Shown: in pieces, positions 11,270 through 21,927 of the stretch | Numbering within the stretch: the stretch's first letter is position 1 | How the letters are laid out: the number at the start of each line of letters is the position of its first letter | Position numbers and translations under genes: made by a program | The notes under the pieces: model-generated | Databases searched by the model: none | Seen by the model: the letters and a program-made list of their open reading frames with translations, nothing else | Told to the model about the DNA's origin: nothing | Origin: Cephalopachus bancanus | Lineage: Eukaryota > Chordata > Mammalia > Primates > Tarsiidae | NCBI GenBank assembly: GCA_027257055.1 | Contig: JAPVLO010002627.1 | Coordinates: forward strand, 18,591-82,590 | Direction: 5' to 3' | Length of the DNA stretch: 64,000 bases

Positions 11270-13651
11270 GGCTTGTATACCCCCACTAACAGCCCTAGAC
11301 AGATCATCGAGGCAAAAAAATCAGCAAGGAGATCCAGAACCTAAATGTGACACTCAACCAAATGGACTTAATAGATACCTACAGATTATTCCACCTAACA
11401 ACCACAGAATATACATTCTACTCAACAACACAGGGAACATACTCCAAGATCAATCACATCCTTGGCCATAAATCAAGCATAAACAAATTCCATAAGGTTG
11501 AAATATTGCCATACACCTTCTCAGACCACAGTGAAATAAAAATAAATATCAGCACCAACAAAATTTTCCCAAAGCCCACAAAGACATTTACACTAAAACA
11601 GCATGATGCTGAACAATGACTGGGTCAACACTTAAATCAAGAGAGAACTTAAAAGATTCCTGGAAACCAATGAAAATGAAGAAACATCTTACCAAATCCT
11701 CTGGGGATGCCATGAAATCAGTTCTAAGAGGTAAATTTATATCTCTATGAGCACACATCAAGAAAATGGAAAGAACACAAGTTGGGAGCCTAAAAAATCA
11801 CCTAAGCGAGCTAGAAAGAGAAGACCACCAAAACCCTTACTTTAGCAGAAGAATTTAAATCACCAAAATAAGAGTGCAACTATGGGACATAGAAGACAAA
11901 AATATCACAGAAAACATCAACAAAACAAAAGCTGGTTCTTTGAAAGAATGAACAAGACTGATGGACCCTTAGCCAGAATGACCAAGATAAAGAGAGAAAA
12001 AGTTCAAATAAACACAATAAGAAATACTAAAGATCAAATCACAACTGACCCCAAAGAAATAAAAAAAAATTTCAAAGATTACTATGTACACACATGTGGT
12101 AACAAACTTGATAACCTAAATGAAATGGAGGACTTTCTGACATCACACAACCTCCCCAGATTGAAACAAGAAGACATTGAGACACTAAATAGACCAATAA
12201 CAATGCAGGAAATTGACTCTGCCATAAGAAAACTACCTCCAAAAAAAGTTCTGGATGGAATGGTTTCCCAGCAGAATTGTACAAAATGTACAAGGAGGAG
12301 CTGATTCCAATCCTATTGAAAGTATTCCAGGCAATTGAGAAAGATGGAACTCTCCCCAAATCATTTTACAAAACTAACATCATACTGATACCCAAATCGG
12401 GTAAACATCCAGCAGAAAAAAGAGAACTATAGGCCAATATCCCATATTAACACAGATGCAAAAACCTTCAACAAGATTCTAGCAAATAAGATCCAAAAAC
12501 ACATCTCAAAATTCATCCACCATGACCAATTAGGCTTCATCCCCAGGATCCAGGGCTGGTTCAACTTTCACAAGACCATAAATGGCATCAGATACATCAA
12601 CAGATGTAAAAACAAGAACCACATGATTATCTCATTAGATGTAGAAGGAACTTTTGATAAAATCCAGCATCCCTTCTTGATAGAAATCCTCAGACACCTA
12701 GGATAGAAGGAACATGCCTCAAAATAGTAAGTGCCATCTACTAAAAACCCACAGCTAACATATTGCTAAATGGACAGAAACTAGAAATATTTTCCCTGAA
12801 AACTGGAACAAGACAAGACTGCCCACTCTCACCCCTCTTGTTCAGCATTGTGTTGGAAATCCTAGCTAGAGCAATCAGACAAAAGAAGGAAATTAGGGGT
12901 ATTCAAGTAGAAAGGGGGGAAGTTTAGCTATCCCTCTTTGCTGATGATATGATCCTATACCTCAAAAATCCAAAATAATCCATTAATAACCTGCTTGCAC
13001 TGATAAAGGTCTTTGGCAAAGTCTCAGGCTACAAAATAAATGTGAAAATCACAGCTGCATTCTTATACACCAATAACAAGCAGGCAGAGAACCAAACAAA
13101 TAACACAATCCCATTCACAATAGCCACACACACACACAAAAATTCCTCAGCATCTTTCTAACCAGAGAAGTGAAAGACCTTTACAATGAGAACTACAAAA
13201 CACTGCTCAAGGAAATCCAGGAAGACACAAACAAATGGAAAAATATTCCATGCTCATGTATAGGAAGAATCAACATTGTTAAGATATCCATCCTACCAAA
13301 GGCAACCTACAGATTCAGCACAATACCTATTAAATTACCAACATCATTCTTCTCAGACCTGGAAATGACAAATTCATATGGAAGCATAAATGACAATGGA
13401 TACCCAAAGCAATCCTTAACAAAAGAAACCAAGCAGGAGGTATCACAATTCCAGACTTCAAATTTTACTATAAGGCTACAGTAAGCAAAATAGCCTGGTA
13501 TTGGTACAAGAATAGGCATATTGATCAACAGAATAGGATAAAGATTCCAGAAGCAAAGCCTCCATTTCTCAACCAACTCATCTTTGTCAAAGTCTCCAGC
13601 AACAACCACTGGGGAGAGGAGAACCTATTCAGTAAATGGTGCTGGGAAAAC
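11270..13651 (+). mobile_element. L1 fragment, ORF2 region
   Basis: About 2.4 kb of L1 ORF2 in broken frames. The endonuclease C-terminal part is at 11347-11619 (VTLNQMDLIDTYRLFHLTTTEY-like reading). Reverse transcriptase motifs follow: [14 protein letters not shown] near 12637-12680 and the catalytic FADDMILYL near 12936-12965. The C-terminal part carries the [17 protein letters not shown] stretch near 13220-13280. Several frameshifts and stops make it dead. It is truncated at both ends and the right end abuts a mariner fragment. Confidence 0.9.
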
Positions 13652-14181
13652 TGTAGCACAGTTTTCCCCTGGTAGGTAAGTACTTTGGACATCATAGGCT
13701 TCAGTGTACAAGCTAGTTGTGTTGTGAGAGGCTGTGTTTGACTTCAGTGAACATTTTTTTGGAGATTCTCTCAACTCATTTGCCCATTTCTTGATGATTG
13801 ATTTACAAGTGAACCTGCCCATACCACACTTAGTGTTCTGCAGTGTTGTTTTGTTTTTTAACCCAAAACAGCATAATCCCCATGCTCCACCCTCCCTATT
13901 CACCTTATCTCACCTTGAGCATTTTTTGTTGTTGTTTCCCTGGATGAAAAAACTCCTCAAAGGGAAACGTTTTGCTGATGTGAAAGAGGTGAAACAAAAA
14001 ATGGTAGAAGCTCTAAAATACATAAAGATTGATGAGTTCCAAAACTGTTCTGAGCAGTTCAGAAGAGTCTTGATAAGTGTATTACATCAAATGGAGAGCA
14101 CTCTGAAAGTGACTGAAGTTTAAACATGTAATAATCAGTACACAATTTTAAAGAAGTAAATCCCATTTTTGAGGGGTTCAC
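13652..14181 (+). mobile_element. Mariner element, copy 2 (opposite orientation)
   Basis: Reads forward as transposase-derived sequence. The frame at 13734-14123 gives LLLFPWMKKLLKGKRFADVKE, then VKQKMVEALKYIKIDEFQNC, which is the C-terminal third of a mariner transposase after the HPPYSPDLAPSDFFLFP-type catalytic motif. That motif is degenerate here, with the last Asp lost. The outer ends are eroded (ATCCCATTTTTGAGGGG). Homologous, inverted, to copies at 6.1, 15.9, 20.7 and 25.1 kb. Confidence 0.8.
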
Positions 14182-15418
14182 CTTCCTAAGACAGGCATCC
14201 CTACCACCAGAATCATCACTTTCAACATTAAATAGGCATCCTGTGTTTGAGTCTGCAGGTAAGAAAAGATCTGGACTAACCAGGAAAGAGATTAGCATTG
14301 TGCAAGTGCCCATTAAGATACAAATATGCGTTCATAGAAGAACTGTTTCTGGGTCAGAGTTTCAGATGTAGCAGAGCAGCTCTCTTGCTGCTATCTATAG
14401 AAAATCAGCCCTTGACATAAGGGTTTGTAAAAAAAAAAAAAAAAGTACAAATATGAAATTTAATTCTTTTGGGAGCTATTCTAATCTTTTTTTTTTCTAT
14501 ATCTACTGTGCCAGTTGTAGTAACAGGTATACAGTAAGAACTTCATAAATGCTTGTAGTGTCAGTGAATGAAGGCACGTAAGGCATTGAATGCTCATAAG
14601 TCCACATGACAATCCCTGATTTGGAGATGCTGTACAATACCGCACACTGCTAATGCTTAATAGTCAGATACCCCTTACCCTTCCATTCAGACTCCTAGAA
14701 AGAAAGTGGTCCAACTAGCAAATATGGTTGGATTTTCAAGGGGAAGCCCAGCAAGAATCAGATTTGGAATTTTAAGGCAATTCCTAAGAAGCGCACTACC
14801 ATGCTTCTGGATAATCTCTCTGCCAGACTAAAGTGTCCTTTCTAGATATTACTTGTTGTTAAGCGCTCTGAGATCAGACTTCCTCACTTCAGGAAAGTTA
14901 ACCTGTCAAAGAGAAGTTTCTTTAGTTAGAAAAATGCAGCCATATAAATAATTTATGGAGATATATGTATATGCACATGTAGTACATATATTTTTTCAGC
15001 TGAGCCATGCCTATGAGTCTTCAGCCACCCGCAAAGAATGGCATGACCACAGTATGCCCTGGAGAATCACATACTGATATTCTAATGTACAAATTAGAGA
15101 GGGAGCCATAGGTTTTCCCCTGATTTGCCCAATTACTAGTTTTAAACTCTGTCAGGAAGATGTCATTTCACTTACTACATAAGCATCTAATAAACCTTCT
15201 ATTTGTCTGGTATTGCATTTGATATCCGGAATATAGATATCTAGAATATGGAGAAGACAGGCATGCACTGTCAAGGAATCCAGTGTGGGAGACAAACAAG
15301 AAGTCAAGGATGAAGACTCCTATGCATACAGGTAAGGTGGACAGGATGTGCACTGATGGGGGTTTTACCTAACCCAGCTTGGGGGTCATCAGAGATGCCT
15401 TCAAAAATAAAAATGGGA
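14182..15418. other. No recognisable feature
   Basis: Mixed-composition sequence with short A and T runs near 14430 and 14488. No repeat or exon recognised. Confidence 0.4.
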
Positions 15419-15701
15419 GCTGGGCTCGATGACTCAGCCTGTAATCCCGGGCCTTTGGGAGGCTGAGGTGAGTGGATTGCCTAAGCCTGCATGTTCGAGA
15501 CCCGCTTGGGCAACTTGGCGAGACCTCATCTCTACAATAAATCAAAAATGAGCCAGGCGTGGTAGCACACACCTGCAGTTCCAGCTACTTGGAAGGCTGA
15601 GGTGGAAGGATCATGGGAGCCCAGCAGGTCGAGGCTGTGGTGGCTGGGAGCGGCCACTGCACTCCAGTCTGGGGGACAGAGTGAGACTCCAACTCAAAAA
15701 A

Positions 15702-15738
<37 letters not shown>
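15419..15738 (+). mobile_element. Alu with (ATAA)n tail
   Basis: A complete dimer starting GCTGGGCTCGATGACTC and ending CCAACTCAAAA followed by about twelve ATAA units (15690-15740). AAAATAAAAATGGG flanks both sides (about 15404-15417 and 15739-15752), a clean TSD. The tail has evolved into a tetranucleotide microsatellite. Confidence 0.92.

Positions 15739-15740
<2 letters not shown>
15690..15740. repeat. (AATA)n microsatellite in an Alu tail
   Basis: A perfect run of ATAA units grown from the poly(A) tail of the Alu just upstream. Confidence 0.9.
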
Positions 15741-15917
15741 AAATAAAAATGGGGCTTGAGAGAAGTCTGCAAAATAAACAGATGTGAGCTAAGCAGGCTC
15801 CATGGAGCATGCTGTGCTAGAAAGTGGAAGCAATACATTCAAAGGTGGGGAGGTGAGGAGGAGTATAGCAGGCTCAGAACCTGTGAGGTGTGTCGTGAGG
15901 CTGGAGTGAAACACGTA

Positions 15918-16464
15918 CGAGAGGGGGACCCAAAAAACCATGAAATTTGTTTGTAAAAAAATGTGTATTCTTACATGTTTAAACTTCAGTCACCTTCAAA
16001 GTACCCTCCGTTTGATGCAAGACACCTATCACAATGCTTTTTCCACTGCTCCAGTTTTTTAATTCATCTATGTTGATGCCTTTTAGTGCTTCTGCCGCTT
16101 TTTGTTTCACCTTTTCCACATCAGCAAAATGTTTCACTTTGAGAACTTTTTTCTCCTAGGGAAACAGAATAAAAAGTCACTGCAAGCAAGATTAGGTGAA
16201 TAGGAAGGGTGGGGCATGAGGGTCATGCTGGTTTTGTCAAAAACTGCTGAACACTCAGCGCTGTGTGGGCAGGTGCACTCATAAATCACCCATCATGAAA
16301 TAGGCAAAAGCATCACAAGACTCTAACAAAAAATTTACTAAAGCATCTCACAACACCGATGCTGATGGATTCCTAGAACACTTACCTAGTGAGGGAAGCC
16401 TGTACTACAAGAGATCCACCCTCCAAAAGAATTTTCGGGTTTTTTTGGGGGGCATCCCTCCTTG
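15918..16464 (-). mobile_element. Mariner element, copy 3 (both ends and TA target present)
   Basis: 547 bp. Left end CGAGAGGGGGACCC preceded by TA (15916-15917). Right end GGGGGGCATCCCTCCTTG followed by TA (16465-16466). The interior on the minus strand encodes only the transposase C-terminal region in broken form (FADV, VKQK, EALK motifs) and the region around TCAAAAACTGCTGAACACTCAGCG. An internally deleted, non-autonomous derivative. Confidence 0.85.
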
Positions 16465-16466
16465 TA

Positions 16467-17015
16467 TGTGAAGACAGGAAGGGGAAGTCTGCTGAGTGAT
16501 TAGATTGAGTCACTAAAGGATCATCAGCAGGGATGTGAGTTCACCAGATTTTCATTTATAAAGACTCCCTGGAGGCAATACGGAGACTAGGAACTGGAAA
16601 ACAGGAGCCAGGGAGCCTGAGTTTGAGGGAGCATGACTTTGACTCAAAGGCAGCAGTTCTGGTGGCTGGCACTGGCTTTGGGGGACCAAGAAATGGGGAG
16701 AGACTCAACTGAGATATAGGAGAGAGGATGAGTGGACCTTGATGAGTGGTTGAATTGGGGATGAGGGGCAAGGGTGAGGACAGGAAACACATTTAAGGAG
16801 ATACCCAGGTTTATGATTGGGTGGTTGATGAACAAGAGAGGCAATATAGGGGACAAGGAACTTTGAATAGAATTGAGTTAGAGGGTGAGAATGGTATGAG
16901 GAGATGGTTACAGGCACTATTTCCTCAAACACGTGTGTACTGGATCTAAGGTTTGCCTTATCAAAAAATTATAAATCTGCCCTCACAATACATGATTTGA
17001 AGGGTTTCTATAATT
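16467..17015. other. No recognisable feature
   Basis: Purine-rich (GGGGATGAGGGG-type) sequence at 16560-16900. The proline/serine-rich frames on the minus strand are composition artefacts. Confidence 0.4.
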
Positions 17016-17481
17016 TGTTGAATAGTGAGTGTCCCTCAAAATTCATATCACAAAAAATTCATAGCTCAAAGTTCACCTGGAACCTGTGACCTTATTTGAA
17101 ATATGGTCTTGCAGCTGTAATTAGTTAAGATGAGGTCATATGGGATTAAGGTGAGCCCTAAATCCATGGCTGATGTTCTTATAACAAGACAAGAGGAAGC
17201 ACAGAGATGCATGGAAAAATTCCATGTGAAGACACCAGCGGAGACTGGAGTGGTGTGGCCACAAACAAAGAAAGCAAAGGATTGTTGGGAGCTAACAGAT
17301 GCTAGGAAGAGGCAAAGGGGTATTCTTCCCCAGAATTTTCAGAAAGACCATGGCCCTGCTGGAACTTTGATTTCAGACTTCTAGGCTTCAGTGTGGTAAG
17401 AAGATACATTGCTTGTTGTTTGAAGTCATTCAGTTTGTGAGGGTTATTTTGTTATGATGGCAGTCCTAGTAAGCTAATATA
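17016..17481 (+). mobile_element. MLT1 (MaLR/ERVL) LTR
   Basis: Follows the MLT1 consensus closely along its whole length: TGTTGAATAGTGAGTGTCCC, GTGACCTTATTTGAAATATGG, GTAATTAGTTAAGATGAGGTC, CTTATAACAAGACAAGAGG, CCATGTGAAGAC, a CTTTGATTTCAGACTTCTAG stretch and TTTGTTATGATGGCAGTCC followed by TAAGCTAATATA. Essentially a full-length ancient mammalian LTR. Confidence 0.9.
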
Positions 17482-18279
17482 GACCCCCAAGCCCCTTTGG
17501 CCCAGATTTGCATGAAATTGTTCATTATTCAGTTTCTTAGTTGGTTTTAGATCTCTACTTAATTGGAATGAATGCTATATCAAACTGAGAAAACAAATCT
17601 ACACGATTCACCCTGTGGGATTGGAACGTGGGTTAAGTTCTGTCTGAAGAAGGGAGGATGCTGTTGGGGAAACAGGCCAAGATGGTAACTCAGAGCAGAG
17701 TAATTCTAGAGAGCAGGTGCATTGGATGTCACTGACACCAGGATTCAGGGAAACAGGCAAATGGGTGTCAATATCTCCACCTTACAAATAAAGAAACTGA
17801 AGTTTACAGATGTTAAGTGATAATATGAAGACCATCCATTCAATAAATGTTGAAGGCAGATATAGAAAATGGGGTTTTTTTTACTACTAGTCTAGACATT
17901 TTACATAAGACCCTGAAGTCTCTATCATGCTATCTCTAAGGAATCATCTTAGACTGAAACATACGAAGACAAAGGACATTGTCAGCTATCATCACAGAGA
18001 GGTTCCTTTACATAAGTAAGTTTCTTATCCAACTAAAAGTATTCCTGCAAATACTTCTATTTCTTAACTGTTTGATGTGGACATCCTCTCTGCCTGCTAA
18101 AAGAAATTATGCAAAGATAGTTTCATCTCTTCTCCCTGGTATGACTATGAATCATTGCTATTACCTTGTCTCCTCTATTCCTCAAAAGAAATGAGCAGAT
18201 TGAGGCAGCATATTTTGTGGCCATCACAAGTCTGCCACCACACCACTCAAAAGGAAAGCCATGTGATGAAGAGGTCAAA
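17482..18279. other. Mostly unassigned; possible MIR tail at 17770-17830
   Basis: CTTACAAATAAAGAAACTGAAG near 17783 resembles the minus-strand MIR/L2 core. The rest shows no signature. Confidence 0.35.
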
Positions 18280-18410
18280 GCTTTCATATATTTAGTGCTG
18301 TATGTATGCCAGGAACTGTGCTTAATGCTTTTATACATGCTCTCAAGCAATCTTCCCACCTCTCTGTAATGCCCACATTACAGATGAGGAAATCCATGGC
18401 TTACAGACTT
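18280..18410 (-). mobile_element. MIR fragment
   Basis: TGCCAGGAACTGTGCTTAATGC, TACATGCTCTCA and CATTACAGATGAGGAAATCCATGGC are the minus-strand MIR core. Confidence 0.65.
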
Positions 18411-18643
18411 TCTTGCACTCATCCTTATTCAAGAAATGTGAGAACGCTAGATTGTTGATGACACCATACCTGAGATACACACATATTGAATGAGAACTAA
18501 ATTCATAAACACCAATGTTTAAAGCCAGGAGTCAAGTTGGAGTCTTTCTGTGTGAACTCAGGAGAAGGACGAGGAACACTCTCAAACTTCTCAGCTCAAA
18601 TGCTAGAAGAATAAGGTATGACTTCAATAGTGCACTGGCTAAT

Positions 18644-18923
18644 TTTTTTTTTTTTAAGAAAATGTCTTTGTCACTCTGGCTGAAGTGCAGTGACTCAGTC
18701 ATGGCTCACTGCAGCCTTGAACACCTGGGCTCAAGTGATCCTCCTGCCTCAGCCCCAAGTAGCTGGAACTACAGATGTCCACAACCATGTCCAGATAAGT
18801 TTTAATTTTTTTATAGAGACAGGGTCTCACCCAGTCTTGTCTCAAACTCCTGGTCTCAAGTCATCCTCCTGCTTTGATCTCCCAAAATGCTTGGATTACA
18901 GATGTGAGCCACTGCACTTAGTG
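18644..18923 (-). mobile_element. Alu (older, dimeric)
   Basis: A poly(T) of 13 at the 3' end, both arms present and diverged. Perfect 13-bp TSD TGCACTGGCTAAT at 18631-18643 and 18924-18936. Confidence 0.92.
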
Positions 18924-18936
18924 TGCACTGGCTAAT

Positions 18937-19560
18937 CTAAGTCTCATGTCAAGTCAACTCTGCAAATAAACTTTTTGTGTGGGTGAGTTGTGATGCAGAG
19001 GGAAAACGATGGAGGCATTCCCCATCCTGAACAGGCTTCTCTGAAAGCTGGTGGTTGGTGAGAGGCCCTCTAAGAACCACATTCTCAGGCTCCTTAAAAG
19101 CTGACTGTCCACAGACACTTTCAAGCTTGGATAACTGCTTAGCAAGATTATCAAGGAAGCTTGAGAGCTGCAATTCCACTGTGTTCTGAGGGTTTAACCT
19201 AATCCTCATCTCATTTCTCTTTGGGGACAGAAGCATTATGGGCTAAACACAGGCCCCAGAAGCTCCTCACACAGGAAACTGCTAATGCAGCCCTCCATTG
19301 CTCAAAGGGTAGCTATATTTGACTAATTTCAACCCAGCCTCTATGCCACAGACTGCCTTTCTAAGTTTTACAATTGCTTTGCCAAGCAGGTTTGCATTGC
19401 AGTTGGTGTAGGGAGGGAAAGACAGTGTGGATATGAGAAACTGGAACTCATCATCTACCATTTTAATTTCCTTGCATGGTGCAAAGACTGGAAAGCTAAA
19501 ATTGACATTCCTCAAGCTCCCTTCCAGTCAGAGCTTGGTTTACAAATTTGTATTCCCAGT
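18937..19560. other. No recognisable feature
   Basis: Unique-looking sequence. The 95-codon minus-strand frame at 18949-19236 has no recognisable domain and no splice or promoter support. Confidence 0.4.
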
Positions 19561-19853
19561 GAGATGCACTTATGGGAGATTTGGAAGATGGATAAGAGGG
19601 AGAGACTGTTTTTCCAGCTGCTTCTACTATTGCTATTGGTTCATGGAGGTAGGAGTTTTAATACAGCAGAGTTCCAGAGCCCAGTCTCCTTTAGCTGTGT
19701 GACTGTTGAGTGCTATGCTGGTGGAAGAAGTGGCTTTTTCCCAGTGGATGCTGAGCTAAGGCTGTGAGTTCTTAAAATTAAGTTTCATCCGTAGCCTCCA
19801 GATTCACACTCTGTTCCTGGCTGTAGCAGAAGGAAACAGAGGGTGCTTCCCTG
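19561..19853 (+). repeat. Old interspersed-repeat-like segment (L1ME-type 3' region?)
   Basis: GGGAGATTTGGAAGATGGA, GTTCCAGAGCCCAG and a CCCAGTGGATGCTGAGC stretch recall the GC-rich 3' UTR type seen in ancient mammalian L1s. It contains a signal-peptide-like frame beginning MDKRERLFFQLLLLLLLVHGG, which I regard as coincidence. The family assignment is tentative. Confidence 0.3.
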
Positions 19854-19896
19854 TACTTTGAGAGACCAAGGTGGGAGGATTGCTTGAGGCCTCAGA
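19854..19896 (+). mobile_element. Short Alu left-arm fragment
   Basis: GTACTTTGAGAGACCAAGGTGGGAGGATTGCTTGAGG matches about 40 bases of the Alu left monomer. It has no tail and no TSD. Confidence 0.6.
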
Positions 19897-20019
19897 TTAG
19901 CAATTCATTGTGGAGTCACCTGGATTCCCAGCCTTGTATCCCTCCTCCAGCCTTTCCATTAACTTTGAACATGTCCAGTTCCCTCTACAGATGCTCCTCA
20001 ACTTACAATTTAGGACAGA

Positions 20020-20295
20020 TTTTTTTTTTTTTAGTTGGAGTCTTGCTCTGACACCTAGCCTGGAGTACTCTGGTATGATCATAGCAACCTCTAACTCCTG
20101 GGCTCAAGCAATCCTCCTGGCTCAGCCTCCTGAGTAGGTGTAACTAAAATTGCACTCTACTACACCAGGATAATTATTAAAACATTGTTGTAGGGATGGG
20201 GTCTTGAAATGTTACTCAGACTGGTCTTGAACTCCTGGCCTCATGTCATCCTTCCAAAGCACTAGGATTATAGGGATGAGTCACTGCACCAGACC
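20020..20295 (-). mobile_element. Alu (older, dimeric)
   Basis: Poly(T), AGTTGGAGTCTTGCTCTGAC, right arm, then a diverged left arm ending GGGATGAGTCACTGCACCAGACC. Confidence 0.88.
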
Positions 20296-20309
20296 TAGAT
20301 AGAAATCTT

Positions 20310-20690
20310 AATTACTTCCCTAGTTAAAATCCTCCAGTGATTTCCTGTGGCACCCAGACAAAAATTCAAATGCCTTACCTTAACCTATAGCCTTCTGAGC
20401 ATCTCCAAGTTCTCCTGCAAAACATTTCAGCCACAGGTACCATCTTTGTTCCTGTACAGCATTTCAGTCACAGGTACCATCTTTGTTCCTGTACCTTGTC
20501 AAGTTAATTCCAACCTTAGAGACTCTCCACTGGCTGTTGCCCATGCCTGGAATGTCCCTCCAGATTGCCTTATGCCTGTTTCAATTCATGCAGGGCTCCC
20601 TCACACTCCCACTCATTCTCTAACCCATCCCCCCTGCTTTCATCTACTGTGACATTTACTGCCACCTGATATTTTTTTGTTTATGTGTGT
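20310..20690 (+). mobile_element. L2 3' region
   Basis: AAATCCTCCAGTGATTTCC, ACAAAAATTCAAATGCCTTACC and CATGCCTGGAATGTCCCTCC are L2 (CR1-clade LINE) 3' ORF signatures. It contains an in-element 37-bp tandem duplication at 20421-20494. Confidence 0.75.
20421..20494. repeat. 37-bp tandem duplication within L2
   Basis: CATTTCAGCCACAGGTACC...TTGTTCCTGTAC is followed directly by CATTTCAGTCACAGGTACC...TTGTTCCTGTAC. The two units differ at one or two positions. Confidence 0.85.
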
Positions 20691-20715
20691 ATTGTCTATC
20701 TTCTCAGTTAAAATA

Positions 20716-21281
20716 CACGAGGAGGACCCCCAAACTCAAAATTATTTATTAAAAATTATGCATTTATTCTACATGTTTAAACTTCAGTCACCTTCAAAAT
20801 ACAGTCTGTTTGATGAAACACAGCTACTGAAATGCTTTTTCCACTGCTCAAGACAGTTTTTGAACTTGTCAATTTGATGCCTTTTAGTGCTTCTGTCATT
20901 TTTTGTTTCACTTTTTCCACATCTGTGAAACATTTCCCTTTGAGAACTTTTTGCATGCCGTGAAACAAAAGAAGTCACTGGGGTAGAGATCACATGAACA
21001 GGGAGGATGGGGCAAGGAGGCCATGCCATTTTTGGTCAAAAACTGCTACACTCGGCGTGGTGTGGGCAGGTGCACTCATAAATAACCCATCATGAGATGG
21101 ACAAACGTGTTGAAACAATCTCCAAAAGGTCACTGAGGCCTAAAGCAGCTACTCACAACAATGCCAGCTGGTACACTGATGCCTTGGGTCCCTAAGGTCA
21201 CTTGTCTAGTGGAGGAGATGACTGTACTACAAGGCATTTGACATCCAAAAAATAATTCCTGGTTTTTTGCATCCCCCTGTG
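20716..21281 (-). mobile_element. Mariner element, copy 4
   Basis: Starts near CACGAGGAGGACCCCC, after a TA at 20714-20715. On the minus strand, broken frames read KVLKGKCFTDVEKVKQKMTEA and SSGKSISVA-like text, the transposase C-terminus. Ends near GCATCCCCCTGTG (right TIR eroded). Same internal-deletion structure as copies 1 and 3. Confidence 0.8.
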
Positions 21282-21516
21282 TCATTCAAGCAGAGACCTC
21301 ATCTCTCTTGTTTGCTACTATAACCCCAGTTTTCTAAACAGTGGCCAATGGAGAAAAGACATGCAAGAAGTATTTATTGAATGAATGAGTCCTTCAATCC
21401 AGAAGTCTTAAAGATAATGCTTTAAAGAATAACACTTTATTAAAGCAAACTGTTACTGGTATCAATAGAGGTATTCCAGTATAACCAAACTAAAATGTAT
21501 CTAGCTTTCAGAAACA
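21282..21516. other. No recognisable feature
   Basis: Short spacer between mariner copy 4 and the Alu palindrome. It is AT-rich, with no signature. Confidence 0.4.
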
Positions 21517-21926
21517 TTTTTTTTTTTGAATTGGAGTCTCACTCTGTTGCCCAGACTGGAGTGCAGTTGCCGCTCCCGGCCACCACAGCCTCGACCTGCT
21601 GGGCTCTGGTGATCCTTCTGCCTCAGCCTTCCAAGTAGCCGGAATTACAGACATGCGCTACCACGCCCGGCTGATTTTTTTATTTATTGTAGAGATGAGG
21701 TCTCGCTGCCGCACAGGCTCGAGACCCGCCTGGGCAGCGAGACCTCATCTCTACAATAAATAAAAAAATCAGCCGGGCGTGGTAGCGCATGTCTGTAATT
21801 CCGGCTACTTGGAAGGCTGAGGCGGAAGGATCACCAGAGCCCAGCAGGTCGAGGCTGTGGTGGCCGGGAGCGGCAACTGCACTCCAGTCTGGGCAACAGA
21901 GTGAGACTCCAATTCAAAAAAAAAAA
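21517..21926. mobile_element. Head-to-head Alu palindrome (194-bp arms, 22-bp loop)
   Basis: Left arm 21517-21710 is a minus-strand Alu fragment with outer poly(T). Right arm 21733-21926 is the same Alu fragment on the plus strand with outer poly(A). I aligned the reverse complement of the left arm to the right arm base by base: they differ at one position only (21619 versus 21824). Both arms share changes not seen in the other young Alus of this window (CCAATTC tail junction, CATGTCTGTAATT, GGCAACTGCAC, ATCACCAGAG), so they come from one source copy and not two random insertions. Loop 21711-21732 is GCACAGGCTCGAGACCCGCCTG. No clear TSD is seen around the whole structure. Confidence 0.95.
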
Positions 21927-21927
21927 A

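Noticed and set aside
13640..13670. GGGAAAACTG...CAGTTTTCCC inverted repeat at the L1/mariner join
   Set aside because: Explained by the chance meeting of the L1 text GCTGGGAAAACTG with the eroded mariner end. No terminator or element border is needed.
13734..14123. 129-codon frame as a possible domesticated mariner transposase
   Set aside because: Only the C-terminal third is present, the catalytic Asp motif is lost, and the start is fortuitous.
19580..19767. Signal-peptide-like frame (MDKRERLFFQLLLLLLLVHGG) followed by a GAG/GTAGGA donor, as a possible first exon
   Set aside because: Surrounding text resembles an old L1-type 3' UTR, there is no partner exon, and a run of CTG/CTT codons makes such frames by chance.
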